Shown: positions 1 to 6,855 of the stretch, in pieces | How the letters are laid out: each line of letters starts with the position of its first letter | How positions within the stretch are numbered: position 1 is the stretch's first letter | NCBI GenBank assembly: GCA_964480915.1 | Contig: CAYZRS010000079.1 | Span: forward strand, 1-20,950 | Origin: CAWGCE01 sp964480915 | GTDB taxonomy: Bacteria > Planctomycetota > Planctomycetia > Pirellulales > Pirellulaceae | Length of the DNA stretch: 20,950 nt | Reading direction: 5' to 3' | The notes under the pieces: model-generated | Seen by the model: only the letters and a program-made list of their open reading frames with translations | Database searches by the model: none | Told to the model about the DNA's origin: nothing | Made by a program: the position numbers and the translations under genes

Positions 1-75
<75 letters not shown>

Positions 76-261
76 AGGATTGATGCATCAGGCGACTGTT
101 GCCGTCAAATCCAAGCTCCACATCGTAACCGCACCGCTGCGTTTCGGCAACGACGACTCGAGCCGTCTCAACGAAACCGTGCAGCAATCAGCCACGTCAC
201 GCGACGCAAACTGGCCGAAATGGCCATTTCAGGCCGTTTTCCGCGATTTGAGCCGGACCTT
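76..261. other. tRNA-Pro/parB spacer, no gene seen
   Basis: No convincing coding frame is seen between parB and the tRNA. The stretch holds a perfect 14-base palindrome, GAAATGGCCATTTC, at 217-230. It is flanked by GGCC on both sides, so several alternative hairpins are possible about 35 bases after the parB stop. There is no T-run on the minus-strand side, so it is not a textbook terminator for parB. Confidence 0.5.
217..230. repeat. 14-bp palindrome downstream of parB
   Basis: GAAATGGCCATTTC is identical to its reverse complement. It sits just after the end of parB and within nested GGCC repeats. It may form a weak 3'-end hairpin, but the T-rich tail expected of an intrinsic terminator is missing for minus-strand transcripts. 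Confidence 0.45.
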
Positions 262-1281
262 CTATACCGCTTCGCTGTCGGGATAGTTGCCATCCATCAA
301 GTAATTTCGCAGGCGTTCGAATTCGGCGTTGCCCTTGAAATGGATCATAATCTTACCGCGTCCCGCCGCCCCTTCTTGAATCGTGACCTTGGTCCCAAGT
401 GCCCGGCGAAGCTCTAACTCCATAGAGGAAATCTGTCCCTTGCGGGTTCGCCGCTTCTTTCCCGCTGGCGAAGATTCGAACTGCAAGGGAGCACCGGCAT
501 CGATTCCTTCCGAAGCTTCTTGGACCATCCGTTCGGTCTCACGCACGCTGAGCCCCGCCTCGGCGATTTGTTGGCACATGGCGACTTGGCGATGGCTGTC
601 ACCGAGCGGCAACAGTGCCCGCGCGTGACCAGCCGTGATCCGGCCCTCGCCAAGTGCCGCTTGTACCGCTCGTGGCAATTCTAACAGTCGCATCAAGTTT
701 GCAATCGTCGATCGATCGATCTTTAACCGCTTCCCAAGCTCTTCCTGCGTACTCCCGTGCTCGCGCAGATACCGCTGAAACGACAGCGCCTTTTCGATCG
801 GATTAAGATCTTTCCGCTGCAAGTTTTCGACGATCGCCAGTTCGGCCACCAACCGATCGTCGGCCTCTTTCACGCGCGCTGGGATCTTCGTCCAGCCCGC
901 TTCGATCGCGGCCCGCAGTCGGCGTTCGCCGCTAATCAATTGCCACTTCGCACCGTGGCGACGCACCAGCACCGGTTGCAACAAATCGTGCTCTTTCAAA
1001 CTCTCCGCCAAGGACGAGATCTCCCCCTGCCCAAATTCGCGGCGAGGTTGAAAAGGATTGACCTCGATGTCCTCGACCCGGACCAACAGTTCCCGGTCGG
1101 AGGCCTCGGCGGGGGGAAGCGCTTCATCTGGCGATTGAAATGGATCGCCCGGTAACGGTCGAGTGCTAGCACTCGGCGGCGAGACCGGATCGTCGGCGAA
1201 GGTACTTCCGGTAACTCGTGGGGCAGCCGGTTCGCCCAACAGAGCGGCCAAGCCTCGTCCAAGTCGTTTTTCTTTACTCAT
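262..1281 (-). CDS. parB: ParB chromosome-partition CTPase / parS-binding protein
   Basis: ParB loads at parS, binds and hydrolyses CTP, and slides as a clamp on DNA to drive origin segregation with ParA. The 339-residue protein begins with the typical MSKEKRLGRGLAALLGE segment. A proline-rich linker of about 60 residues follows, then the ParB N-terminal domain with the CTP-binding motifs GERRLRA (about 118-124) and ENLQR (about 152-156). A helix-turn-helix lies at about 177-203, and the C-terminus is of the dimerisation type. I chose the ATG at 1281 because a strong Shine-Dalgarno GGAGGT lies 9 bases upstream and because this ATG overlaps the parA stop as ATGA. An in-frame ATG seven codons further upstream is less likely, since it lies on the other side of that Shine-Dalgarno. 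A CTAG-centred palindrome at 1160-1175 falls in the variable linker. Confidence 0.95.
   Translation of the reverse strand: MSKEKRLGRGLAALLGEPAAPRVTGSTFADDPVSPPSASTRPLPGDPFQSPDEALPPAEASDRELLVRVEDIEVNPFQPRREFGQGEISSLAESLKEHDLLQPVLVRRHGAKWQLISGERRLRAAIEAGWTKIPARVKEADDRLVAELAIVENLQRKDLNPIEKALSFQRYLREHGSTQEELGKRLKIDRSTIANLMRLLELPRAVQAALGEGRITAGHARALLPLGDSHRQVAMCQQIAEAGLSVRETERMVQEASEGIDAGAPLQFESSPAGKKRRTRKGQISSMELELRRALGTKVTIQEGAAGRGKIMIHFKGNAEFERLRNYLMDGNYPDSEAV
1160..1175. repeat. CTAG-centred 16-bp palindrome inside parB
   Basis: CGAGTGCTAGCACTCG is a perfect palindrome. It encodes part of the low-conservation linker of ParB (SASTR). It shares the ten-base core GTGCTAGCAC with the intergenic palindrome at 2535-2550. 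Confidence 0.6.
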
Positions 1282-2021
1282 CGGTCTATTACCTCCATGC
1301 AAAGCTCGATGTACGCGCGGGCGCCTCGAGTCCTAGGTGCGTGATCAATCACGGCTCGTCCGTGACTAGGCGCCTCCGACACCGCAACGTCTCGCGGGAT
1401 AACGGTGTCGAAGACAATTTCGCCGAAGAATTCACGGACCTCCTGGTCCACTTCGGCAGTGAGTTCCAAAGACGGGTCGTACATCGTCAGCACGATCCCG
1501 CCAAATTCCAATTGAGCCCCCGGCTGCTGCATGACCCGGCGAATGATCTCGATCATCTGAGTCAGCCCCTCCATCGCGAAGTACTCGCATTGGATTGGCA
1601 TCACCACCTCATCCGCGGACGCCAGTGCCGTCTCGGTCAGGTGACCCAGCGACGGCGGGCAATCGAATAGCAAATAGTCGTGGCCCCTTTTCGCTTGGTC
1701 GACTCGATCAGACAAATTCAGGTCTTCTGCCAGATCACCCCGAGCGAGCCGGTCGACATCTTCGAAGCTGCGACTCCCGGCAATCACCGAGAGATTCTCG
1801 GCGTAGGTGGACTGGGCCGATTCTCGCAGCGAATCCGACCTGAGCAGCGGGTGCCGCTCGCTGGGGGTCAGGCCTAATCCTGTCGTGGCGTTGCACTGCG
1901 GATCGAGATCAATCAGCAAGGTAGATTGGCCAGCTCGAGCAAGTCCAGCAGCCAGATTAATGGCCGTGGTCGTCTTACCGACTCCTCCTTTCTGATTGGC
2001 GATGCACAGCGTACGGCACAT
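1278..2021 (-). CDS. parA: ParA/Soj chromosome-partition ATPase
   Basis: ParA is the nucleoid-bound ATPase that moves ParB-parS complexes. The 247-residue protein has the deviant Walker A KGGVGKTT at residues 11-18 and a Walker A' segment LLIDLDPQCNATTGLG near 35-50. The Walker B region is LLFDCPPSLG, and the IPRDVAVSEAPSHG stretch is typical of chromosomal ParA. Its stop overlaps the parB start by four bases (ATGA), implying translational coupling. The length is normal for the family. A possible -10 (TACAAT on the minus strand, plus coordinates 2118-2123) lies about 100 bases upstream but has only a poor -35. The parS sites lie further upstream, so ParB spreading could affect this promoter; that is inference. 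Confidence 0.96.
   Translation of the reverse strand: MCRTLCIANQKGGVGKTTTAINLAAGLARAGQSTLLIDLDPQCNATTGLGLTPSERHPLLRSDSLRESAQSTYAENLSVIAGSRSFEDVDRLARGDLAEDLNLSDRVDQAKRGHDYLLFDCPPSLGHLTETALASADEVVMPIQCEYFAMEGLTQMIEIIRRVMQQPGAQLEFGGIVLTMYDPSLELTAEVDQEVREFFGEIVFDTVIPRDVAVSEAPSHGRAVIDHAPRTRGARAYIELCMEVIDR
1291..1296 (-). promoter_or_regulatory. Shine-Dalgarno of parB
   Basis: On the minus strand this reads GGAGGT, 9 bases before the ATG at 1281. It lies inside the end of parA and decides the parB start. Confidence 0.75.
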
Positions 2022-2175
2022 GGTTGTCGTCTGACGTCCAAGGACTCATGGGATATGGTGTGGCTACTTAACACCGATTCGCGCCCCGCCAACGGTCGAC
2101 GAAATCGCGAACAGCGAATTGTAGGGTCGCCAGCAAGAATGCCGGAACGCCAATATTGCTGCCGGCGCTAGAGCT

Positions 2176-2196
2176 GACACCGCTGCTGGCGGTGTC
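2176..2196. repeat. Stem-loop beside parS cluster
   Basis: A perfect 8-bp inverted repeat, GACACCGC / GCGGTGTC, with a 5-base loop lies between the parA promoter region and the first parS site. Its arms resemble the GGTGTC that flanks the CTAG palindrome at 2535-2550. No T-run follows on either strand, so it is not an obvious terminator. Confidence 0.5.
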
Positions 2197-2209
2197 CTCA
2201 AGGTCACCG

Positions 2210-2225
2210 TGTTTCACGTGGAACA
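2210..2225. promoter_or_regulatory. parS site 1 (ParB-binding)
   Basis: TGTTTCACGTGGAACA is a full match to the 16-base parS consensus known from Bacillus subtilis (read on the other strand, TGTTCCACGTGAAACA). It lies about 190 bases upstream of parA. Confidence 0.93.
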
Positions 2226-2245
2226 ACTGGCCGCTGCACCTTGCC

Positions 2246-2261
2246 TGTTTCACGTGAAACG
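2246..2261. promoter_or_regulatory. parS site 2 (ParB-binding)
   Basis: TGTTTCACGTGAAACG has the perfect 14-base symmetric core GTTTCACGTGAAAC and departs from consensus only at the last base. It starts 36 bases after the start of site 1. Confidence 0.92.
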
Positions 2262-2328
2262 GATGAACGGTGAACTTAGCAGCGTCTGAAACTCGTCAAG
2301 CCTTGGCGCAGCCAAAGCAAAAAACGCC

Positions 2329-2344
2329 AGTTTCACGTGAAACA
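2329..2344. promoter_or_regulatory. parS site 3 (ParB-binding)
   Basis: AGTTTCACGTGAAACA has the same 14-base core GTTTCACGTGAAAC, with only the first base off consensus. It starts 83 bases after the start of site 2. Confidence 0.92.
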
Positions 2345-2477
2345 AGAGGCAAAAAAGCGCTTTTGTTGTTCTGCGCGGTGGCACGGAATCAGACCGCCGA
2401 CGAGCACTCAGATTCGCCCGCCGCTGGTCACGACCGGCCGCTTACGAGCTGCGCAAACTTGAGACTTCCACTGACAA

Positions 2478-2503
2478 ATCTCAAATTTCGGATCTCAAAT
2501 TTC
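2478..2503. repeat. Short direct repeat ATCTCAAATTTC x2
   Basis: Two copies of ATCTCAAATTTC (2478-2489 and 2492-2503) recur with a 14-base period in an A/T-rich island. Similar AAATTTGAGAT-type strings are familiar from dispersed intergenic sequence in other bacteria; that comparison is from memory, not a search. Confidence 0.55.
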
Positions 2504-2534
2504 CAATCGGTTCGTCTGAGAGCTTTGCATTTGG

Positions 2535-2550
2535 CCGGTGCTAGCACCGG
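2535..2550. repeat. CTAG-centred 16-bp palindrome (intergenic)
   Basis: CCGGTGCTAGCACCGG is a perfect palindrome in non-coding DNA upstream of the parS cluster. It shares the core GTGCTAGCAC with the element inside parB. It could be an operator or a REP-like element; nothing here decides which. Confidence 0.6.
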
Positions 2551-2727
2551 TGTCCCGACTCGTGAACGTCTGACTGACCGCCAAGCGAGGGTTGCCAAAG
2601 CGGGCGCATGAGCTGTCGCGTCGGTCCCCTATCGCTGGTTGCCGACTGCGGAGCGAACAATCGCGAACGATCGCGCATTGCCACGCAGCGACCCGCAATC
2701 CTCAACACCGCGAACCAGCCGCGGGTG

Positions 2728-4077
2728 TCAGTCGATCGGATTGATCACCAATCCGCTCAGCAGCTTCGGATAGAAGTAGGTGCTTTTGGCCGGCATCCGC
2801 TCACCATGCTCACTGATACTACGGATATGCTCCAACGTCGCCGGCATCACGACCGCGACCAATTCAAAGCGACCACCGGAGCCTTCTTGGCCGGTCGCAT
2901 CCCGACCTACCGCGTCGCCGTCATCGATACCCTGGATCACTTCGTCGACCGAATGGACGTACATCGGCTTCGGCAGGCTGGGCAGATCGAGCAAGTGTTC
3001 CATTACCAAGCGATGCAGAATGCTGACCCCAAGCCCCTGCCAGTCTTCGCTATGTTCAGATGCCAACTCGGCCATTTTGGCTCGCCCCACCTCATTGATT
3101 TTGGCCATCAACCATCGCTCATCCTCGGCACAGAAGAAGGCGAGCATTCCTTGGTCATCGTTCGTCTCGATGTCTTCCCAGACCATCGCCGCCAAATCGC
3201 CACCTTCGCCCGCGATCCGCGTCTCGAAGCACTCGTCCAGCTTGGCTTTCAACTGGTCACTACTCATCGCTGGGACGCCGCGGAACATGCGATGAGTTGG
3301 CAAGACGATCATGCCGGGATCGCTCATGCCGACACACATCGTCATCACAAAGTTGGCCGGATGGTCGGACGGCAACTCGCCACCCAGTTCCTGGGCGACC
3401 TGCGCGCGGTAGTTACAGGCGGTCTCGTAACGATGATGTCCGTCGGCGACGTACATCGGTTTGGGATCCATGATCGCTTGCAGCTTGGAAATCACGTTGA
3501 CGTCATGGATCGGCCACATGCGGTGGATGACACCCAGGTGATCGGTACATTCTAAGGGAGCCGCCTGGTCGGCTGCCTCGTTCAGTAGATTCAACGCCTC
3601 GTTCCCTTCATCGGGGAAAATGCCGAAGATCTGACTTAGGTTCGCTTTGCACGAGTTGATCAGTTTGAGGCGATCCGCCTTGGCGGCCGAGTGCGTCTCT
3701 TCGTGCGGATAGACTTTGCCAGTGCCAAAAGGCTCGAGCCGCATCCGGCACATGAATCCGCTCCTTTCGAACTCTTGCCCGGCCGCAGTGAAGATTTGTT
3801 TGTAGAGGTAGACCGACGGTTGGTTCTCTTCTTGCAGCACCCCTTCACGGCGCCAATTCTTCAGGAACTGGGCGGCCCGGTCGTAACGATTATCCGGCTC
3901 ATCCCCCGGTTCGTCTCGATTCAGAATCAACCGCACCACGTTGGCGGGATGCTTCTTGTAGAGTTCTTCCTGCAGCTCGGCATCGATCACATCATAAGGC
4001 GGCGCGATCACTTCACTGAGGCTACCAACATGTCCCAAGTCGTAGCGAAGTCCTCGGTAGGCTTGAATGAACGGCAT
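2728..4077 (-). CDS. DUF1015 family protein
   Basis: This 449-residue protein matches the widespread DUF1015 family, whose biochemical role is not established. Recognisable family segments are APPYDV near residues 25-30, HEETHSAAKADRL near 125-137 and the hallmark ADGHHRYETA at 211-220. The histidines and acidic residues in these segments suggest a catalytic or metal site. The length is typical (about 410-450). The protein looks cytoplasmic, with no signal peptide or membrane helix. The start is an ATG preceded at about 10 bases by GAGG. It stands alone: it is not overlapped by ahcY, whose terminator lies between the two genes. The family name is confident; no function is claimed. Confidence 0.9.
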   Translation of the reverse strand: MPFIQAYRGLRYDLGHVGSLSEVIAPPYDVIDAELQEELYKKHPANVVRLILNRDEPGDEPDNRYDRAAQFLKNWRREGVLQEENQPSVYLYKQIFTAAGQEFERSGFMCRMRLEPFGTGKVYPHEETHSAAKADRLKLINSCKANLSQIFGIFPDEGNEALNLLNEAADQAAPLECTDHLGVIHRMWPIHDVNVISKLQAIMDPKPMYVADGHHRYETACNYRAQVAQELGGELPSDHPANFVMTMCVGMSDPGMIVLPTHRMFRGVPAMSSDQLKAKLDECFETRIAGEGGDLAAMVWEDIETNDDQGMLAFFCAEDERWLMAKINEVGRAKMAELASEHSEDWQGLGVSILHRLVMEHLLDLPSLPKPMYVHSVDEVIQGIDDGDAVGRDATGQEGSGGRFELVAVVMPATLEHIRSISEHGERMPAKSTYFYPKLLSGLVINPID

Positions 4078-4305
4078 GAGAGATGTTCCTCAGTAAGTGT
4101 ACGTGAGCTCGGTTCGAGTCGTCATCATTGTCCGTTCGCTGATCTGCGCCAATGCCCGGACGGCGCGGTCAGGAACGTCCGAGCGTTACACCAGATTCGC
4201 AGCCACATGGGCAGTCAATCAAGTGCCAGTCGCCGGGACGATGCGCCGTATCGGTCGGGCATGAGAAGGTGGCCATGGACGCTGCAGATTTTCAAATCGG
4301 GCACG

Positions 4306-4337
4306 AAAAAAGGCCAGCCTCGTATGAGACTGGCCTT
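4306..4337 (-). terminator. Intrinsic terminator of ahcY
   Basis: Read on the minus strand, an 8-bp stem AAGGCCAG/CTGGCCTT is extended internally by a CTC/GAG pairing around a 4-base loop. A run of six T follows directly (A-run 4306-4311 on the plus strand). It lies about 40 bases after the ahcY stop, so it should end that transcript and insulate the DUF1015 gene. The remaining 230 bases up to the DUF1015 start hold no gene. Confidence 0.88.
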
Positions 4338-4374
4338 GTTGAATGTGCGACGCACGGCAGCTGCCGCCCGCAGT

Positions 4375-5718
4375 TTAGTAGCGGTAGTGATTGGGTTTGT
4401 AGGGTCCTTCAACCGCCACGCCCATGTATTCGGCCTGCTCAGGAGTCAGCTTGGTGAGCTTCACTCCGATGGCGTCCAAGTGCAGACGAGCCACTTCTTC
4501 GTCCAGTTCTTTCGGCATCAAGTAGACCTGGACGCCGTACTTGTCATTGTCACGATTCGTGTACAGCTCCATCTGAGCCAACACCTGGTTCGTGAACGAA
4601 GTGCTCATGACGAAGCTCGGGTGGCCCGTTGCACAACCCAGGTTGACCAAGCGTCCTTTCGCCAACACGATCACGCTGCGACCGGTGTCGCTGAAGGTGT
4701 ACCGGTCGACCGCACCGATATCGGATGGCTTGATCTCACTGACGGTCGCTTTACCGTCGGCGACTTGCTGCTCGATCCACGCCACATCGATCTCGGTATC
4801 GAAGTGTCCGATATTGCACATGATGGCGTCGTTTGGCATGTGCTTGATGTGATCGCCCAGGATGATGTCCTTGTTTCCAGTCGTCGTCACGAATAGGCGG
4901 CCTTCCTTGCACGCCTCTTCCATGGTGGTGACTTCGAAACCTTCCATCGCCGCCTGCAAAGCATTGATCGGATCGATTTCGGTGACGATGACACGGCAAC
5001 CGTAGCTCTTCAAAGAATGAGCACATCCTTTGCCCACATCGCCGTAGCCACAAACGACCGCGACCTTACCGGCCAGCATCACGTCAGTGGCGCGCTTCAC
5101 ACCGTCTGCCAACGATTCGCGACAGCCATAGAGATTGTCGAATTTGCTCTTCGTGGCCGAGTCGTTCACGTTGATGGCGGGAACTTGCAACTTGCCCGAC
5201 TTGTTCAAGACTTCCAGGCGATGGATGCCGGCGGTCGTCTCTTCGCTAATGCCGTAAATTTCGCTCATCAGTTCCGGGAACCGGTCGTGAACCATGGCGG
5301 TCAGATCGCCACCGTCGTCGAGGATCATGTTGAGCTTGCCGCCCGATGGGAACGACAAGGTCTGCTCGATACACCAATCGAATTCTTCGTCGTTCATCCC
5401 TTTCCAGGCGAAGACAGGAATCCCGGCTGCGGCGATGGCGGCAGCGGCGTGATCTTGCGTGCTGAAAATGTTGCAGCTGCTCCAAGTCACCTCGGCACCC
5501 AGCTCGACAAGCGTCTCGATGAGCACAGCCGTTTGGATCGTCATGTGCAAGCAGCCGGCGATACGAGCGCCGGTCAACGGCTTCGTCTTGCCGTACTTTT
5601 CTCTTAACGCCATCAAGCCTGGCATTTCGTTTTCTGCCAACTCGATCTCTTTGCGACCAAACTCGGCCAGCGAAATATCCTTCACTTTGTACGGTAACTT
5701 CGTATCAACCTGAGCCAC
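4375..5718 (-). CDS. ahcY: Adenosylhomocysteinase (SAH hydrolase)
   Basis: This NAD-dependent enzyme splits S-adenosylhomocysteine into adenosine and homocysteine, clearing the product of SAM-dependent methylation. The 447-residue protein carries the substrate-site segments GCLHMTIQTA (55-64), NIFSTQDHAAAAIA (83-96), DDGGD (134-138) and VNDSATKSKFDN (184-195). The NAD-binding glycine loop GYGDVGKG is at 224-231 and the conserved end KPNHYRY at 441-447. The length is normal and all expected motifs are intact. The start codon is GTG at 5718, supported by a Shine-Dalgarno GAGGAG 10 bases upstream. It appears to have its own promoter and a structured leader, and it ends at a strong terminator. 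Confidence 0.98.
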   Translation of the reverse strand: MAQVDTKLPYKVKDISLAEFGRKEIELAENEMPGLMALREKYGKTKPLTGARIAGCLHMTIQTAVLIETLVELGAEVTWSSCNIFSTQDHAAAAIAAAGIPVFAWKGMNDEEFDWCIEQTLSFPSGGKLNMILDDGGDLTAMVHDRFPELMSEIYGISEETTAGIHRLEVLNKSGKLQVPAINVNDSATKSKFDNLYGCRESLADGVKRATDVMLAGKVAVVCGYGDVGKGCAHSLKSYGCRVIVTEIDPINALQAAMEGFEVTTMEEACKEGRLFVTTTGNKDIILGDHIKHMPNDAIMCNIGHFDTEIDVAWIEQQVADGKATVSEIKPSDIGAVDRYTFSDTGRSVIVLAKGRLVNLGCATGHPSFVMSTSFTNQVLAQMELYTNRDNDKYGVQVYLMPKELDEEVARLHLDAIGVKLTKLTPEQAEYMGVAVEGPYKPNHYRY

Positions 5719-5728
5719 GATAGAAAAT

Positions 5729-5734
5729 CTCCTC
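5729..5734 (-). promoter_or_regulatory. Shine-Dalgarno fixing the GTG start of ahcY
   Basis: On the minus strand GAGGAG lies 10 bases before the GTG at 5718. No ATG lies suitably close to this site. Confidence 0.7.
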
Positions 5735-5747
5735 GTTTAGTGATTGC

Positions 5748-5847
5748 CGTCGTCCGACGCGCCTTGGCTCGGAACTTGCCAGCTTCAATCGATTGCCGCA
5801 GAAGCGGTTAATGTACGTTTTGAAAGTTTGCGAAGACGCATCCTCGC
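5748..5847 (-). promoter_or_regulatory. Structured 5' leader of ahcY
   Basis: Three small hairpins are visible on the minus strand. 5830-5847 has a GCGA/TCGC outer stem plus an inner GA/TC, 5796-5807 is CCGC-TTCT-GCGG, and 5748-5759 is CGTCG-GA-CGACG. They sit between a possible promoter and the Shine-Dalgarno. I do not recognise the consensus of the SAH riboswitch, although ahcY is its usual target. Confidence 0.3.
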
Positions 5848-5855
5848 CTCCCGTT

Positions 5856-5884
5856 AGTATATGCATCCAGACGCTGTTTGCCGA
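5856..5884 (-). promoter_or_regulatory. Possible sigma-70 promoter of ahcY
   Basis: The minus strand reads TCGGCA (5879-5884, four of six matches to the -35), a 17-base spacer, then TATACT (5856-5861, a good -10). It lies about 140 bases upstream of the GTG start, in the gap between trpF and ahcY. Confidence 0.35.
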
Positions 5885-5936
5885 CCACTTTGCCGGGCCT
5901 GGACGTTGGTCGCCACCTGTTTTTTCTGGGCGAGGT

Positions 5937-6623
5937 TCAAGCCGAATCCAACGCCCGTTGCGCTGCACGCACGAATTCCAGCACTTTTGCCCCATCTTTG
6001 ACGCCTGGGGCCGATTCGACGCCGCTGGCCACATCGACCCCCATGGGGCGGACGGTCGCAATCGCACCCGCCACATTGCCGGCGTGCAAACCACCCGCCA
6101 AAGCCCACGGAATCTGGCCCAAATCGGCTCGCTCTTTCGCCAACTCGTCCCAATCGACGGTCGCTCCCGTGCCTCCGTAAAGACCGGCGACGCTCGCATC
6201 GATTAACAGTCCCAGCAATTTGCCGTCGCCTGCCGAATCCCCTTTCCCACATCGTTGCCAGTAATCGACCAGCCTCTGGGCATCACCACCTGCGTAGGGC
6301 AGCGACTTGATCACCGGTATCGACAGCTGACGACAGAACTCGGGCGATTCGTCACCGTGCAATTGAGCCACGTCAAGCCCCACGTCGTTGGCGATCCGCT
6401 CGATCTCTTCCACCGAGTGATTCAAGAAAACGCCGACGCGTAGGAGCCGCCCTTGCACGACGTTTGCCATCGCCCGCGCCGGCCCGATGTCGACGCAGCG
6501 CGAACTGCGTGAGGCGAAATTGAAGCCGATCGCATCGGCGCCACTATCGGCGACGAGCTCGGCATCTGCGACCGACGTCACACCGCAAATCTTAATGCGA
6601 AACAGAGGCACATCGTCCGACAT
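5937..6623 (-). CDS. trpF: Phosphoribosylanthranilate isomerase
   Basis: TrpF performs the Amadori rearrangement of phosphoribosylanthranilate to CdRP in tryptophan synthesis. With the ATG at 6623 the protein has 228 residues and a TIM-barrel pattern. It has KICG with the catalytic Cys at about 13, QLHGDE at about 88-92, and IDAS with the catalytic Asp at about 142. The phosphate-binding ends are LAGGL (175-179) and DVASGVE (197-203). Neither the ATG nor a possible TTG four codons upstream has a clear Shine-Dalgarno, so the start is uncertain by a few residues. No other trp gene is in the window. The gene is 218 bases upstream of ahcY on the same strand and is probably transcribed separately. 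Confidence 0.95.
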   Translation of the reverse strand: MSDDVPLFRIKICGVTSVADAELVADSGADAIGFNFASRSSRCVDIGPARAMANVVQGRLLRVGVFLNHSVEEIERIANDVGLDVAQLHGDESPEFCRQLSIPVIKSLPYAGGDAQRLVDYWQRCGKGDSAGDGKLLGLLIDASVAGLYGGTGATVDWDELAKERADLGQIPWALAGGLHAGNVAGAIATVRPMGVDVASGVESAPGVKDGAKVLEFVRAAQRALDSA

Positions 6624-6798
6624 CGAAGGAACCAATTTCTAACCGAGTAACCAGTCATGTGCGGCAGCGACAAATAACCACAGGCCGTTTCCGCCATCGT
6701 TGATAACATCGCTAGCGGCACCGAGACGATCAATCCGCATTTTCGATCTAACCCATTCAAGCAACCGCAGGCGGTTCGACGATGACCACGATGGGTAA

Positions 6799-6812
6799 CC
6801 GTACTAGTACGG
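6799..6812. promoter_or_regulatory. CTAG-centred palindrome upstream of the Wzz-like gene
   Basis: CCGTACTAGTACGG is a perfect 14-base palindrome. Beyond one mismatched pair it is extended by GTA on the left and TAC on the right. It lies in the 232-base divergent region between trpF and the polysaccharide module, 44 bases before the ATG of the first module gene. That position suits an operator. No good promoter was recognised around it. Confidence 0.5.
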
Positions 6813-6855
6813 CTACGCTTGCGCTCATCCTAACAAAAGTCGACGAGTCCGCTCT

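Larger units (their letters stand above)
2345..2727. other. Non-coding region upstream of parS cluster
   Basis: No gene is supported here. Open frames on the plus strand have junk-like translations rich in Arg, Ser and Ala. The region holds a 14-base-period direct repeat (2478-2503) and a CTAG-centred palindrome (2535-2550). No DnaA boxes (TTATCCACA) were seen, so despite the parS sites there is no evidence for oriC itself. Confidence 0.6.

Noticed and set aside
76..130. Promoter for tRNA-Pro with TTGACG as -35
   Set aside because: The matching -10 would be weak and so close to the tRNA that transcription would begin inside the mature 5' end.
2270..2611. Plus-strand open frame of 113 codons over parS site 3
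   Set aside because: The frame reads through the parS site and the intergenic repeat, its translation resembles no protein family, and it lacks a ribosome-binding site.
2022..2727. Possible replication origin beside parAB/parS
   Set aside because: No DnaA boxes of the TTATCCACA type were found, and none of the usual origin neighbours (dnaA, dnaN, rsmG, mnmG) are present; only parS sites support origin proximity.
2608..4896. Long plus-strand open frames opposite the DUF1015 and ahcY genes
   Set aside because: They are antisense to genes with clear family motifs, their translations are rich in Arg, His and Ser without domain signals, and they arise from the codon bias of the opposite strand.
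5719..5936. SAH riboswitch upstream of ahcY
   Set aside because: Position is right and hairpins exist, but the conserved core sequence of the SAH riboswitch could not be recognised on the minus strand.
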